Shown here: positions 43,952 through 52,546 of the stretch, one piece after another
Layout of the letters: each line of letters begins with the position of its first letter
Position numbering within the stretch: position 1 is the first letter of the stretch
NCBI RefSeq assembly: GCF_017161425.1
Contig: NZ_CP071057.1
Span: 1,426,001 to 1,490,000 of the forward strand
Length of the DNA stretch: 64,000 bases
Reading direction: 5' to 3'
Source: Marinicauda algicola
GTDB lineage: Bacteria; Pseudomonadota; Alphaproteobacteria; Caulobacterales; Maricaulaceae
Translations under genes and position numbers: made by a program
Notes under the pieces: generated by a model
The model's database searches: none
What the model was told of the DNA's origin: nothing
The model's input: the letters and a program-made list of their open reading frames with translations, nothing else

Positions 43952-44710
43952 ATGAAGACACTGATGATGGCCGCCACCGCGCTCTTCGGCGCCGGGCTGA
44001 TCGCCCCCGCCCTGTCCGCTCCCGCCGCGGCCCAGACCTACCGGACCGCCCCGGCCTCGGCCTACGAGCAATGCATCGCCGAGCAGCGCCAGCGCCAGGT
44101 CGCCGGCGCGGTGATCGGCGGCATTCTCGGCGCGGTCGTCGGCGCCGAGCTGCACGACGAGAGCCAGGACCGCGACCGCGAGCGCCGCTACCGCCACTAC
44201 GACCGCTATGACCGCTACGGCGATTACGATCGCTACGACCGCCGCCATCACCGGCGCCACCGCGAGGACGGCAATGACGGCGCCGTGGTCGCCGGAACGG
44301 CCGTGGGCGCGCTCGCCGGCGCAGCGATCGCCAGCGGGGATTGCGAGCGCCTGCGTCATCGCGGCTACGGCTACGGCCAGACCGGCTACGGCCACGATCC
44401 CTATGCCGACCCGTATTACGGTGCCGGCGGCGACGGATACGGCTATCAGGACCCCTATTACGACGATCCCTACTATGGCGACCGGCACCGCGAGGACAGC
44501 CGGCGCTGGTCGACGGACGAGGAACTGCTCGGCGGCCAGGGATACGGCGGGCAGACGGGCTACGACGCGCGGCGCTATTCGACCGGCCCGGCCATCACCG
44601 CTTCGAGCCCCTACGGCGCGGACTGCCGCTACATGAGCTCCGCCGGCCGCTCGACGCTGATGTGCCAGGGCGCGGACGGCATCTGGCGTCCCGCGGACAG
44701 CTACCGCTAA
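43952..44710 (+). CDS. Secreted glycine-zipper protein with Asp/Arg/Tyr repeats
   Basis: 252 aa. A signal peptide ends near residue 28 (AAAQTYR). A first zipper (VAGAVIGGILGAVVGAEL, residues about 50-67) is followed by an RYDRYDRY-type stretch, then a second zipper (VVAGTAVGALAGAAIASG), then a long Gly/Tyr/Asp-rich tail (GYGYGQTGYGHD...). The C-terminal region has Cys and a SSAGRSTLMCQGADG end. The order of charge-rich and zipper parts differs from its neighbour at 42819, so they may be shuffled paralogues. Confidence 0.7.
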   Translation: MKTLMMAATALFGAGLIAPALSAPAAAQTYRTAPASAYEQCIAEQRQRQVAGAVIGGILGAVVGAELHDESQDRDRERRYRHYDRYDRYGDYDRYDRRHHRRHREDGNDGAVVAGTAVGALAGAAIASGDCERLRHRGYGYGQTGYGHDPYADPYYGAGGDGYGYQDPYYDDPYYGDRHREDSRRWSTDEELLGGQGYGGQTGYDARRYSTGPAITASSPYGADCRYMSSAGRSTLMCQGADGIWRPADSYR

Positions 44711-44714
44711 GTCC

Positions 44715-45440
44715 TCACCCGGCGCGGCGGGCGAGGAAGAGGTATTCCACATTCCCGTCCCCGCCAGCGACCGGGCTCTCCATCTCGGCTTCGACCGGCC
44801 AGCCTGCCCGCGCGAGAAACGCGCGGGCTTTTTCTTTCGCGGCGCTCACCGCCGCGGCGTCCTTCACGATCCCGCCCTTGCCGACATGGTCCCGCCCGAC
44901 CTCGAACTGCGGCTTGAACAGGGCGACGAGCACCGCGCCCTCAGCCGCAAGCGAGAGCGGGACGGGCAGAATCTTTTCCAGCGCAATGAAGCTCGCATCG
45001 CAGACCACGAGCGCGGGCGGCTCGTCGATATCGGCGCACGTGAGGGTGCGCGCGTCGGTGGCTTCGAGATTGACGAGGCGCGGCTCGGCGAGGAGGGAGG
45101 CGTGCAGCTGCCCGCGCCCGACATCGACGGCATAGACCTTCGCCGCCCCGCGCTGCAGCAGGACCTGGCTGAACCCGCCGGTCGAGGCGCCGACATCGAG
45201 GCAGGCCCTACCCGCGGGATCGATCGCGAACGCGTCGAGCGCGGCCTCGAGCTTCAGCGCGGCACGGCTCACGAAGGGGTGGGCGGGCTCGGCCTCCACC
45301 ACGGCGCCGGGCGGGATCTTCTGCGAGGGCTTGGCGAGCGCTGTGCCGTCGACGCGCACCCGGCCCGCCGCGATCGCCGCCTGCGCGCGCGCGCGTGTAT
45401 CGAAGAAGCCGTGCTCGACGAGATAGAGATCGGCGCGCAT
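44715..45440 (-). CDS. tlyA: TlyA-family rRNA methyltransferase
   Basis: 241 aa. An N-terminal S4 RNA-binding domain (residues about 3-60: RADLYLVEHGFFDTRARAQAAI ... GRVRVDG) precedes an FtsJ-like methyltransferase. SAM motif: CLDVGASTGGFSQVLLQ. K-D-K-type residues appear in SRAALKLEAAL and ALFKPQFEVG. It 2'-O-methylates rRNA. In many alphaproteobacteria tlyA follows dxs directly; here two cold-shock genes on the other strand lie in between. Confidence 0.93.
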   Translation of the reverse strand: MRADLYLVEHGFFDTRARAQAAIAAGRVRVDGTALAKPSQKIPPGAVVEAEPAHPFVSRAALKLEAALDAFAIDPAGRACLDVGASTGGFSQVLLQRGAAKVYAVDVGRGQLHASLLAEPRLVNLEATDARTLTCADIDEPPALVVCDASFIALEKILPVPLSLAAEGAVLVALFKPQFEVGRDHVGKGGIVKDAAAVSAAKEKARAFLARAGWPVEAEMESPVAGGDGNVEYLFLARRAG

Positions 45441-45529
45441 CGCCTCTCCTCGGTTTTTGCTGGCGGGAACCTTTCCCGGCGGGCATGCTTTGATCCGGTG
45501 AACTGCCGCAACACAAGGACGAAAGACCT

Positions 45530-45739
45530 ATGGCGACGGGTACGGTCAAGTGGTTCAACGCCACGAAGGGCTATGGTTTCATCGAGCCCGATGACGGCTC
45601 CAAGGACGTGTTCGTGCACATCAGCGCGGTGAAGAATGCCGGCATGGACGATCTCGTCGAGGGTCAGCGCGTCTCCTTCGAGCTGGAGAAGGATTCCAAG
45701 ACCGGCAAGACCAGCGCGACCGAGCTGCAGCCCGCCTGA
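45530..45739 (+). CDS. cspA: Cold-shock protein (first copy)
   Basis: 69 aa single cold-shock domain that binds single-stranded nucleic acid. RNP1 (KGYGFIEP) and RNP2 (DVFVHISAV) are intact. The leader has an AAGGA site. It lies 208 nt upstream of a second near-identical copy in the same direction. It is divergent from tlyA. Confidence 0.96.
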   Translation: MATGTVKWFNATKGYGFIEPDDGSKDVFVHISAVKNAGMDDLVEGQRVSFELEKDSKTGKTSATELQPA

Positions 45740-45771
45740 GCGGGCCGTCCTGGCGCGAATGCTGGAAATAA

Positions 45772-45799
45772 TTTCGCCGGGGCGCTTGCGCCGGCGAAA
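45772..45799. promoter_or_regulatory. Hairpin in the leader between the two cold-shock genes
   Basis: A 9-bp perfect stem TTTCGCCGG/CCGGCGAAA with a 10-nt loop lies in the 208-nt gap before the second cold-shock gene. It is followed by As, so it is not an intrinsic terminator on the plus strand. Cold-shock genes often have long structured 5' leaders, so a thermosensing role is possible. Confidence 0.4.
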
Positions 45800-45947
45800 A
45801 AAACCTCTACATGTGCTTCATCGATTTTTGGCCGGTCTATTGGTCACGCGCGTTCCCCGCGCCCACCCTCTACCCCTTCCTTTCTTCGATACCACCAAGG
45901 CCTTCATGTGAAGGCTCGTATTACTCTGTCTACAAGGACTATCTCCC

Positions 45948-46157
45948 ATGGCTACGGGAACTGTTAAGTGGTTCAACGCCACCAAAGGCTACGGCTTCAT
46001 CCAACCTGACGACGGCTCGAAAGACGTGTTCGTGCACGCCACGGCGGTCGAGCGCGCGGGCATGAGCTCTCTCTCCGAGGGTCAGCGGGTCTCCTTCGAG
46101 GAAACGCGCGACGCGAAGAGCGGCAAGTACTCCGCGACGGACCTGCAGTCGGCCTAA
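45948..46157 (+). CDS. cspA: Cold-shock protein (second copy)
   Basis: 69 aa. RNP1 (KGYGFIQP) and RNP2 (DVFVHATAV) are intact. The first 40 residues match the copy at 45530 almost exactly, whereas the C-terminus differs (SATDLQSA against SATELQPA), so it is an older duplication. An AAGGA site precedes the ATG. A strong terminator follows after 47 nt. Confidence 0.96.
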   Translation: MATGTVKWFNATKGYGFIQPDDGSKDVFVHATAVERAGMSSLSEGQRVSFEETRDAKSGKYSATDLQSA

Positions 46158-46204
46158 GCCGAAACCAGATCCAGCCGCGCGTTCACCCGCGCGGCAACGG
46201 AAAA

Positions 46205-46232
46205 CCCCGGACCGAAAGGTCCGGGGTTTTTT
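46205..46232 (+). terminator. Intrinsic terminator after the cold-shock genes
   Basis: A perfect 9-bp stem CCCCGGACC/GGTCCGGGG closed by a GAAA tetraloop, with six Ts after it. Because AAAA precedes the stem, it can also end the convergent dxs transcript on the minus strand. Confidence 0.93.
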
Positions 46233-46257
46233 CGTGTCCGCAAAGCAGAACGGGCGA

Positions 46258-48159
46258 TCACGCCAGCGCCTTTGCCGCATCCTCCTCGCGCCCGAGCGTC
46301 TCGAGCACCTTCGCCACGATGTGCTTGGCGTTGAGGCCGGCAGCCTCGTACATCTTCGAGGGGCTGTCCTGGTCCTGGAACGTGTCCGGCAGCGTCATCG
46401 TGCGGATCTTCACCCCGGAATCGAGCTGTCCGGTCTCGGCAAGGAAGTGCAGCACGAAGGCGCCGAAGCCGCCCCTCGCCCCCTCCTCGATCGTGATCAG
46501 CACCTCGTGCTCGCGCACCAGGCGGGTGATGAGGTCCTCGTCCAGCGGCTTGGCGAAGCGGGCATCGGCGACCGTCGCCGACAGGCCGTAGGCGGCGAGT
46601 TCGTCGGCGGCCTTCAGGCTCTCCTGCAAACGCCCGCCGAGCGAGAGGATCGCGACGGCACTGCCTTCGCGCAGGATGCGGCCCTTGCCGATCTCCAGCG
46701 GCTCGGTATCGTGCGGAATCTCCACGCCCGTGCCCTCCCCGCGCGGATAGCGGAAGGCGCTCGGCCCGTCCTCGATCAGGGTGGCGGTCTTGACCATGCG
46801 GGCAAGCTCGGCCTCGTCGCTGGCGGCCATCACCACCATCCCCGGCAGCATGCCGAGATAGCCGACATCGAACGAGCCGGCATGGGTCTGGCCGTCCGCG
46901 CCGACCAGGCCCGCCCGGTCGATCGCAAAGCGCACCGGCAGGGACTGGATCGCCACGTCGTGGACGACCTGGTCGTAGCCGCGCTGCAGGAAGGTGGAAT
47001 AGATCGCCGCAAAGGGCTTCATCCCCGCCGCCGCGAGCCCGGCCGCGAAGGTGACGGCGTGCTGCTCGGCGATGCCGACATCGAAGGCGCGGTCGGGAAA
47101 CCTCGCCGCGAACTTGTCGACACCCGTCCCGCCCGGCATGGCCGCGGTGATGGCGACGATGCTCTCGTCCCTCTCCGCCTCGCGGATCAGCGACTCGGCG
47201 AACACATTCGTGTAGCTCGGCGCGCCCTTGGCGGCCTTGGCCTGCTCGCCGGTGACGACGTTGAACTTCGAGACGCCGTGATACTTGTCGGCAGCCGCCT
47301 CGGCGGGCGCGTAGCCCTTGCCCTTCTGCGTGACGCAGTGGATCAGCACGGGCCCGTCGGCCTCGCGCACATTCCTGAGCACCGGCACGAGCGCGTTCAT
47401 GTCATGGCCGTCGACCGGGCCGATATAGCGGAAGCCCATCTCCTCGAAGAGCGTGCCGCCGGTGACCATGCCGCGCAGATATTCCTCGGCGCGGCGCGCC
47501 GCGCCCTCCACGCCCAGCGCCTTGGCGACGCCCTTGCCGAGCTTCCTGATGTCGCGATAGCTCTTGGACGAGACCTGGCGGGCGAAGTAGTGGCTCATCG
47601 CGCCGACCGGCGGGGCGATCGACATGTCGTTGTCATTGAGGATGACGACGAGATTCTTCTTCAGGTCGCCGGCATTGTTCATCGCCTCGTAGGCCATGCC
47701 CGCGCTCATCGAGCCGTCCCCGATCACCGCGACGACCTTGTAGTCCTCGCCCTTCAGGTCGCGCGCCACGGCAAAGCCGAGCGCGGCGGAAATCGAGGTG
47801 GAGGCATGCGCGGCGCCGAACGGGTCGTAGATGCTCTCGCTGCGCTTGGTGAAGCCGGACAGCCCCCCGCCCTGGCGCAGCGTGCGGATGCGGTCGCGCC
47901 GGCCGGTGAGGATCTTGTGGGGATAGCACTGGTGGCCGACATCCCAGATCAGGATGTCCTTCGGCGTCTCGAACACGTGGTGCAGCGCCACGGTCAGCTC
48001 GACCACGCCGAGCCCGGCGCCGAGATGGCCCCCGGTCACCGAGACCGCGTCGATCGTCTCGGCGCGCAGCTCGTCGGCGACCGCCTTCAGCGTCTCGATG
48101 TCGAGACCCTTGAGGTCGGCCGGCTCGTTGACACGATCGAGATGGGGGGTATCCACCAT
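46258..48159 (-). CDS. dxs: 1-deoxy-D-xylulose-5-phosphate synthase
   Basis: 633 aa, first enzyme of the MEP isoprenoid pathway. It uses thiamine diphosphate: motifs [18 protein letters not shown] and the [15 protein letters not shown] segment, and the catalytic His in [12 protein letters not shown]. The transketolase pyrimidine domain carries [13 protein letters not shown]. It follows ispA by 35 nt in a typical xseB-ispA-dxs arrangement. Confidence 0.97.
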   Translation of the reverse strand: MVDTPHLDRVNEPADLKGLDIETLKAVADELRAETIDAVSVTGGHLGAGLGVVELTVALHHVFETPKDILIWDVGHQCYPHKILTGRRDRIRTLRQGGGLSGFTKRSESIYDPFGAAHASTSISAALGFAVARDLKGEDYKVVAVIGDGSMSAGMAYEAMNNAGDLKKNLVVILNDNDMSIAPPVGAMSHYFARQVSSKSYRDIRKLGKGVAKALGVEGAARRAEEYLRGMVTGGTLFEEMGFRYIGPVDGHDMNALVPVLRNVREADGPVLIHCVTQKGKGYAPAEAAADKYHGVSKFNVVTGEQAKAAKGAPSYTNVFAESLIREAERDESIVAITAAMPGGTGVDKFAARFPDRAFDVGIAEQHAVTFAAGLAAAGMKPFAAIYSTFLQRGYDQVVHDVAIQSLPVRFAIDRAGLVGADGQTHAGSFDVGYLGMLPGMVVMAASDEAELARMVKTATLIEDGPSAFRYPRGEGTGVEIPHDTEPLEIGKGRILREGSAVAILSLGGRLQESLKAADELAAYGLSATVADARFAKPLDEDLITRLVREHEVLITIEEGARGGFGAFVLHFLAETGQLDSGVKIRTMTLPDTFQDQDSPSKMYEAAGLNAKHIVAKVLETLGREEDAAKALA

Positions 48160-48194
48160 GGGGGCTCCTGAAGCGGGTTCCGGTAACGCAGCGC

Positions 48195-49085
48195 TCAGGC
48201 GCGGCGTTGCAGCACGTAGTCGACTGCCGTCTCTAGCATATGGGCCTCCCTGCCGAACATGGCGAGATGCTCCTTGGCCTGTGCGGCGAGACGGCGCGCC
48301 CGGTCGCGCGCGCCCTCGATGCCCAGAATGGAGACGAATGTGGCCTTTCCCTGACGCTCGTCCTTGCCGGCGGTCTTGCCCAGTTCCTCGGTCGAGCCCT
48401 CGGCATCGAGAATGTCGTCGACGATCTGGTAGATGAGCCCGAGATCGTGGGCGAAGCCCTCCAGCGCGGTGCGTGCCTCCTTGCCCGCCTCGGTCAGGAT
48501 CACCGGAGCGGACACCGAGAAGGCGATGAGGGCGCCGGTCTTCATGCGTTGGGTCCGGGTGATGAGGCCGATATCGGCACTGCCTTCCTCGGTGAGGTAC
48601 ATGTCGAGCGCCTGGCCGCCGACCATGCCGCGCGCGCCGGCCGCCCGGGCGAGCTCGCCGACGAGCAGGGAGCGGACATAGCCGTTGGGATGGGTATCCG
48701 GCTCGGCGAGGATCTCGAAGGCGACCGCCTGCAGGGCGTCGCCGGCGAGCACAGCGGTCGCCTCGTCATAGGCGATGTGCACGGTCGGCCGGCCGCGGCG
48801 CAGATCGTCGTCGTCCATGCACGGCAGGTCGTCATGGATCAGCGAGTAGGAGTGGATGCATTCGATGGCGCACGAGATGCGCAGCAGCGCGCGCTCCTCC
48901 GCCCCGATCAGCCGGCCGGCCTGCAGGGCGAGGAAGGGGCGCACCCGCTTGCCCGGCCCGAGCGCGGCGTAGCGCATGGCCGAAGCCAGGCGCGCCTCCG
49001 GGCCGTCGGCGCGCGGCAGCAGCGCATCGAGCGCCACGGTCACCCGGTCGGCGGCTTCTTCCAGCTCTGTGAGAAACTGCTTCAT
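48195..49085 (-). CDS. ispA: Farnesyl/geranyl diphosphate synthase
   Basis: 296 aa. Makes farnesyl diphosphate from IPP. Both Asp-rich motifs are present: [14 protein letters not shown] (first) and DDILD (second); the [13 protein letters not shown] motif starts the fold. The ATG at 49085 has GGAAG 8 nt upstream; a TTG five codons earlier directly abuts a GGGAG and is an unlikely start. It precedes dxs by 35 nt. Confidence 0.95.
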   Translation of the reverse strand: MKQFLTELEEAADRVTVALDALLPRADGPEARLASAMRYAALGPGKRVRPFLALQAGRLIGAEERALLRISCAIECIHSYSLIHDDLPCMDDDDLRRGRPTVHIAYDEATAVLAGDALQAVAFEILAEPDTHPNGYVRSLLVGELARAAGARGMVGGQALDMYLTEEGSADIGLITRTQRMKTGALIAFSVSAPVILTEAGKEARTALEGFAHDLGLIYQIVDDILDAEGSTEELGKTAGKDERQGKATFVSILGIEGARDRARRLAAQAKEHLAMFGREAHMLETAVDYVLQRRA

Positions 49086-49121
49086 CGGGCGCGCTTCCAA
49101 CTCCCTTTCGCGGTCTCGCGT

Positions 49122-49481
49122 CTAGCAGACACGGGCACCGTCCGGCGCCTCGCCGTCCGCACCCAGCAGGCGTACAGCCCCGCTCGCGTCGTGAACACCG
49201 AGCACCAGCACCTCGGACATGAACGGTCCGATCTGGCGCGGCGGAAAGTTCACCACGGCGAGCACCCGCCGGCCGGGCAGCTCCTCGAGCGCGTAGGCCT
49301 CGGTGATCTGCGCCGAGCTCTTCTTGCGGCCGACGCCCGGCCCGAAATCGATCACCAGCTTGTAGGCGGGCTTGCGCGCCTCGGGGAAGGCCTCGGCACT
49401 GAGGATCGTGCCGAGACGGATGTCGGCGCGGAAGAAGACCTCCGGATCGATCTCCGGCGCGGGCGGGTCGTGCGGGCTCAT
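49122..49481 (-). CDS. csaA: tRNA-binding-domain protein (CsaA-like)
   Basis: 119 aa OB-fold protein of the CsaA/TRBD type. Motifs: [40 protein letters not shown] and [23 protein letters not shown]. CsaA has chaperone or tRNA-binding activity in other bacteria. The ATG at 49481 overlaps the xseB stop by 4 nt, and it ends 36 nt before ispA, so it is cotranscribed with both. Confidence 0.9.
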   Translation of the reverse strand: MSPHDPPAPEIDPEVFFRADIRLGTILSAEAFPEARKPAYKLVIDFGPGVGRKKSSAQITEAYALEELPGRRVLAVVNFPPRQIGPFMSEVLVLGVHDASGAVRLLGADGEAPDGARVC

Positions 49482-49735
49482 CCCTGACGGTCGAGATCGG
49501 CCGGCTCGGTTCCCGGCTTGCCGTCGGGGCCGAACACGATCTTCTCCACCTTCAGCTCGGCATCCTTCAGGCGTGCCTCGCAATGGGCGCGCAGCGCGGC
49601 GCCGCGCTCGTAGATCGCGATCGACTGCTCGAGTTCGACCTCGCCGCTCTCCAGCTGCTGCACGATGCGCTCGAGCTCGGCCAGCGCCTTCTCGAAGCTC
49701 ATCTGACTGATGTCGTCGTGCGTCGTCGCGCTCAT
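49478..49735 (-). CDS. xseB: Exodeoxyribonuclease VII small subunit
   Basis: 85 aa. The compact helical pair [28 protein letters not shown] is characteristic, followed by the [13 protein letters not shown] segment. It binds the large subunit XseA to cut single-stranded DNA. It heads the xseB-csaA-ispA-dxs operon. Confidence 0.94.
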   Translation of the reverse strand: MSATTHDDISQMSFEKALAELERIVQQLESGEVELEQSIAIYERGAALRAHCEARLKDAELKVEKIVFGPDGKPGTEPADLDRQG

Positions 49736-49798
49736 CGCTCTTCCTTTCGCCGCCCCGGCGCCGGGTGCAGCACAGACAAGCCCCGATCGCGTCCGCGA

Positions 49799-50410
49799 TC
49801 AACCGCGCGTCGCGTCCGAACCCGGATTTTTCACTTCGTAGCGGCGCCAGGACCAGTAGTAGTCGCCCCCGTCGCGCACGCAGCGCCAGCCCCGACGCTT
49901 CAGCGCCGGGCGCAGCATGCGGTTGAACCAGCCGTGGGCGAACAGCACGACCGGGCCGGACTGGGCTGCCTCGATCAGGATGTCGGCGGCCTGTTCGGCG
50001 CGGCGCTCCGCCTGGGAGCGGCTCTCCTTGCCGCGGGCGAAGCCGAGCCACCAGGAGCAGCGCGCCAGCACGCCCCAGTTTCGCGCCGGCAGCCGGCCGG
50101 GAAAGCGCGGCGGAGGCAGCGGGGCCTCCACGAAGACCGAACTCGTGTCGAACTCGCGGCCCCGGCAGGCGGCCTCGGCGGTCTCGATCGCACGCCGCAG
50201 GGTCGAGGCGTAGAGCACGCGCGCACCCTCCACCTCGCGAATCAGGGATTCCGGCGCGGCCTGGCCCGGCTTCAGCCCGGCAAGGTCGTAATCGGCCCAC
50301 CAGCGCTCATAGCCGCGCCAGTCCACCCGCTCGGCGCGGTTGGCATCGGGTTCCCCATGCCGGGCGATCGTGATGTAGCCCGGCCCGTTTTGACGGTTCG
50401 TCTCTGACAT
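49799..50410 (-). CDS. Histidine phosphatase family protein
   Basis: 203 aa. The ARHGEPDAN motif (phosphohistidine His18) and a later FAHGWFNRMLRP (second catalytic His) mark the phosphoglycerate-mutase-like fold. The TLRRAIETAEA segment carries the conserved Arg. Substrate unknown. Confidence 0.9.
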   Translation of the reverse strand: MSETNRQNGPGYITIARHGEPDANRAERVDWRGYERWWADYDLAGLKPGQAAPESLIREVEGARVLYASTLRRAIETAEAACRGREFDTSSVFVEAPLPPPRFPGRLPARNWGVLARCSWWLGFARGKESRSQAERRAEQAADILIEAAQSGPVVLFAHGWFNRMLRPALKRRGWRCVRDGGDYYWSWRRYEVKNPGSDATRG

Positions 50411-50472
50411 GTCCGGCTTGGGGGACGCGGGAAAAGCAGTCGGGCTTCACGACCGCCACGCCCCCTGTCCCG

Positions 50473-51390
50473 TCAGGCCGCGGCGATCGCGCGCAGGAAG
50501 CCGGTGAGCGACTTCTCAAGCGCGTCGATGTCGTATCCGCCCTCGAGCGTGCAGACAAGCCGGGCGTGCGCATGCTCTTTCGCGAGCGCGCCGAGACGCT
50601 CCCCGGCCCAGGCATAGTCCTCCTCGGTCAGGTCCAGCCCTGCCAGCGGGTCGTCGCGATGGCCGTCGAAGCCCGCCGAGACGAGCAGAAGGTCGGCGCG
50701 CAGGTCGGGAATGCGCGAGAAAATCTTCTCCTCCAGCGCCTCGCGCCAGGCCTTCGAGCCGGTCGCTCGCTCGACGGCGACGTTGACGATATTGTCCGCC
50801 TGATCGGCGTTCGAGCCGGTTCCGGGATAGATCCAGCCCTGGTGGATGGAGGCGAAGAACAGCCGGTCCTCGCGCTCGGCATAGGCCTGCGTCCCGTTGC
50901 CGTGATGCACGTCGAAATCGACGAGCGCGATGCGCGTCATCCCGTGCCCGGCGAAGCCGTGCGCGGCGGCGACCGCGATCTGGTTGAACAGGCAGAAGCC
51001 CATCGCGCGTTCCGGCTCGGCATGGTGGCCCGGCGGGCGGCAGGCCACGAACACGGCCTCCGCCTCGCCCGCGACCACCTTGTCCACGCCCTCCACGGCC
51101 GCCCCGCAGGCCGCGAGCGCGGCCTCGAGCGAACCCGGGCTCATCCAGGTGTCCGCATCGATGGAGGCGAGCCCGTCGGACGGGCCGGTCTCGAAGATCG
51201 ATTCGATATGGCGGCGCGTGTGGACGCGCGCGAGTTCCTCGCGCGTGGCCTGGCGGGGCTCGGCGGTCGCGAGGCCGTCGACGGACCGGATGGCGCGTTC
51301 GACCGCGCCGAGGCGCTCGGGGCGTTCGGGATGGCCTTCGGGCGGCTTGTGGCCGGCGGAGGCAGGGGATGTGTAGACGAGTGTTTTCAT
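50473..51390 (-). CDS. Histone-deacetylase-family amidohydrolase
   Basis: 305 aa, class II HDAC/acetylpolyamine amidohydrolase fold. Active-site motifs are all intact: GHPERPERL, RPPGHHAEPERAMGFCLFN (catalytic His pair), VDFDVHHGNGTQ (Zn Asp/His), SAGFDGHRDDPLAGL (Zn Asp) and LEGGYD. It removes acyl groups from lysine side chains or polyamines. Two SET-domain genes lie directly upstream on the same strand, 73 nt away. Confidence 0.95.
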   Translation of the reverse strand: MKTLVYTSPASAGHKPPEGHPERPERLGAVERAIRSVDGLATAEPRQATREELARVHTRRHIESIFETGPSDGLASIDADTWMSPGSLEAALAACGAAVEGVDKVVAGEAEAVFVACRPPGHHAEPERAMGFCLFNQIAVAAAHGFAGHGMTRIALVDFDVHHGNGTQAYAEREDRLFFASIHQGWIYPGTGSNADQADNIVNVAVERATGSKAWREALEEKIFSRIPDLRADLLLVSAGFDGHRDDPLAGLDLTEEDYAWAGERLGALAKEHAHARLVCTLEGGYDIDALEKSLTGFLRAIAAA

Positions 51391-51463
51391 GCCCGACTAA
51401 CTAGAGCGGAGCGCAAACGGATGCGAGCGCGTTCGTGCTCGCCTGCAGTACGCCAGCCGTGCG

Positions 51464-51892
51464 TCAGCGCCCTGCCCCGTTCGGGCTCGCACCCCGCGAT
51501 TGCCCGGCCTGCGCGATCGGAGGCAGGATCTCGAACTCCGGCTCGAACTCGGCATAGTTGCAGGTGATCTCCTCGCCCGGCTCGATATCGGCGATGGCGT
51601 AGCCGAGCTTGAGATCGCGGAAGTCGGTGTTCGGCGCCTCGCTGTGATTCATGTGCCGGCCATTGTCGGCATCCAGCACCAGGAAGGCCGCGTCGGTCGG
51701 GTGGCGATAGGTATAGCGCTCGACGAACCTGCGCGTGCTCTCGGGCAGGCCGGCGAGCTCGGCCTTCGCGATCAGCCGGTCGAATTCCGGGGCGAAGCGG
51801 TAGATGAGCTGACCCTTGGCGATCTTCTGGGCAGCGAACACGCCGACCCCCTCGATCGCGCTCGGCCCGATATAGGTGTCCACCAGGAGCAT
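51464..51892 (-). CDS. SET-domain protein lysine methyltransferase-like (copy A)
   Basis: 142 aa, a nearly bare SET domain. SAM-binding GxG is in IEGVGVFAAQKI, the pseudoknot pair NHSEAPN and the GEEITCNY motif are complete. It starts at the ATG at 51892. It follows the other SET gene by 11 nt and precedes the HDAC-like gene, all in one direction. Confidence 0.88.
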   Translation of the reverse strand: MLLVDTYIGPSAIEGVGVFAAQKIAKGQLIYRFAPEFDRLIAKAELAGLPESTRRFVERYTYRHPTDAAFLVLDADNGRHMNHSEAPNTDFRDLKLGYAIADIEPGEEITCNYAEFEPEFEILPPIAQAGQSRGASPNGAGR

Positions 51893-51903
51893 CGCCGCGG
51901 GCC

Positions 51904-52350
51904 CTACGCGCCCGCCGCGCTCTGCGAGGCGGACGCGTCCGCCTCGGCCGTGTCGCGGTCCTGGTGGGCGCCGCGGAAATGGCGCGCCAGGGACACCTCG
52001 TCCATGAAGTCGTGATAGTCGCAGGTCAGCTCCTCGCCTGCGGCGACGTCGCGCAACATGTAGCCGGTGCCGCCCACGCGGAACTCGATCGCGGGGGTGT
52101 CGGAATGGTTCATGAAGCGGCAGTGATCGCCGTCGAGCAGATAGGCCTGCAGGATCGAGTCGAAATAGGCGTAGCGGTCGAGAAACTGGCGGGTGGTCTC
52201 CGGCAGGGCCTCGCGCTCGGCCGGGGTGATGACCCGGTCGAAGCCCGGATCGAGCCGCCAGACGAGCGTGCCCTTGGCGAGCGGCCGGCCGGCGAACACG
52301 CCGAGCCCCTCGATCGCGCTGGGGCCGACATAGGTGTCCACGAGAAGCAT
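51904..52350 (-). CDS. SET-domain protein lysine methyltransferase-like (copy B)
   Basis: 148 aa. Strongly similar to copy A in its first 20 residues (MLLVDTY-GPSAIEG-GVFA) and overall layout. The GEELTCDY motif is intact, but in the NHSxxPN motif the last Asn is Ala (NHSDTPA). A short Ala/Asp-rich tail replaces the Pro-rich tail of copy A. It is the first gene of the SET-SET-HDAC array. Confidence 0.86.
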   Translation of the reverse strand: MLLVDTYVGPSAIEGLGVFAGRPLAKGTLVWRLDPGFDRVITPAEREALPETTRQFLDRYAYFDSILQAYLLDGDHCRFMNHSDTPAIEFRVGGTGYMLRDVAAGEELTCDYHDFMDEVSLARHFRGAHQDRDTAEADASASQSAAGA

Positions 52351-52492
52351 GGATGAAGAACGCCTTCGAACGATCCCGCGTCGACGGGACCGGACCAGGG
52401 AGGCGGGAGAACCCGCAGAGTACGACGCTCCGATCGCCTATGATGCTCAATCTGCGGGAATTGCAAGCGGCAATTTCGCGGTGGCAGACTCG

Positions 52493-52520
52493 ACGGGCTC
52501 CGGATCGCTCCGGAGCCCGT
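52493..52520. terminator. Perfect hairpin after the secreted hypothetical gene
   Basis: A 12-bp stem ACGGGCTCCGGA/TCCGGAGCCCGT around a 4-nt loop, 27 nt beyond the minus-strand stop at 52547. No T-run follows on either strand, so it may protect the mRNA end or terminate weakly. Confidence 0.55.
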
Positions 52521-52546
52521 GCGTCTGGCCCGGACGGGTGGACGGC

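Noticed and set aside
42819-44710. RYDRYD/HDRR-type coding repeats as a tandem-repeat or phase-variable tract
   Set aside because: At DNA level the units are irregular in length and sequence, so they look like biased composition and not like a slippage-prone microsatellite.
45772-45799. Hairpin after the first cold-shock gene as a terminator
   Set aside because: It is followed by A residues, not a T-run, on the plus strand. A leader structure for the second gene is more likely.
49086-49100. TTG at 49100 as the start of ispA
   Set aside because: The GGGAG stands directly against the TTG with no spacing, while the ATG five codons later has a GGAAG at normal distance and fits the family N-terminus.
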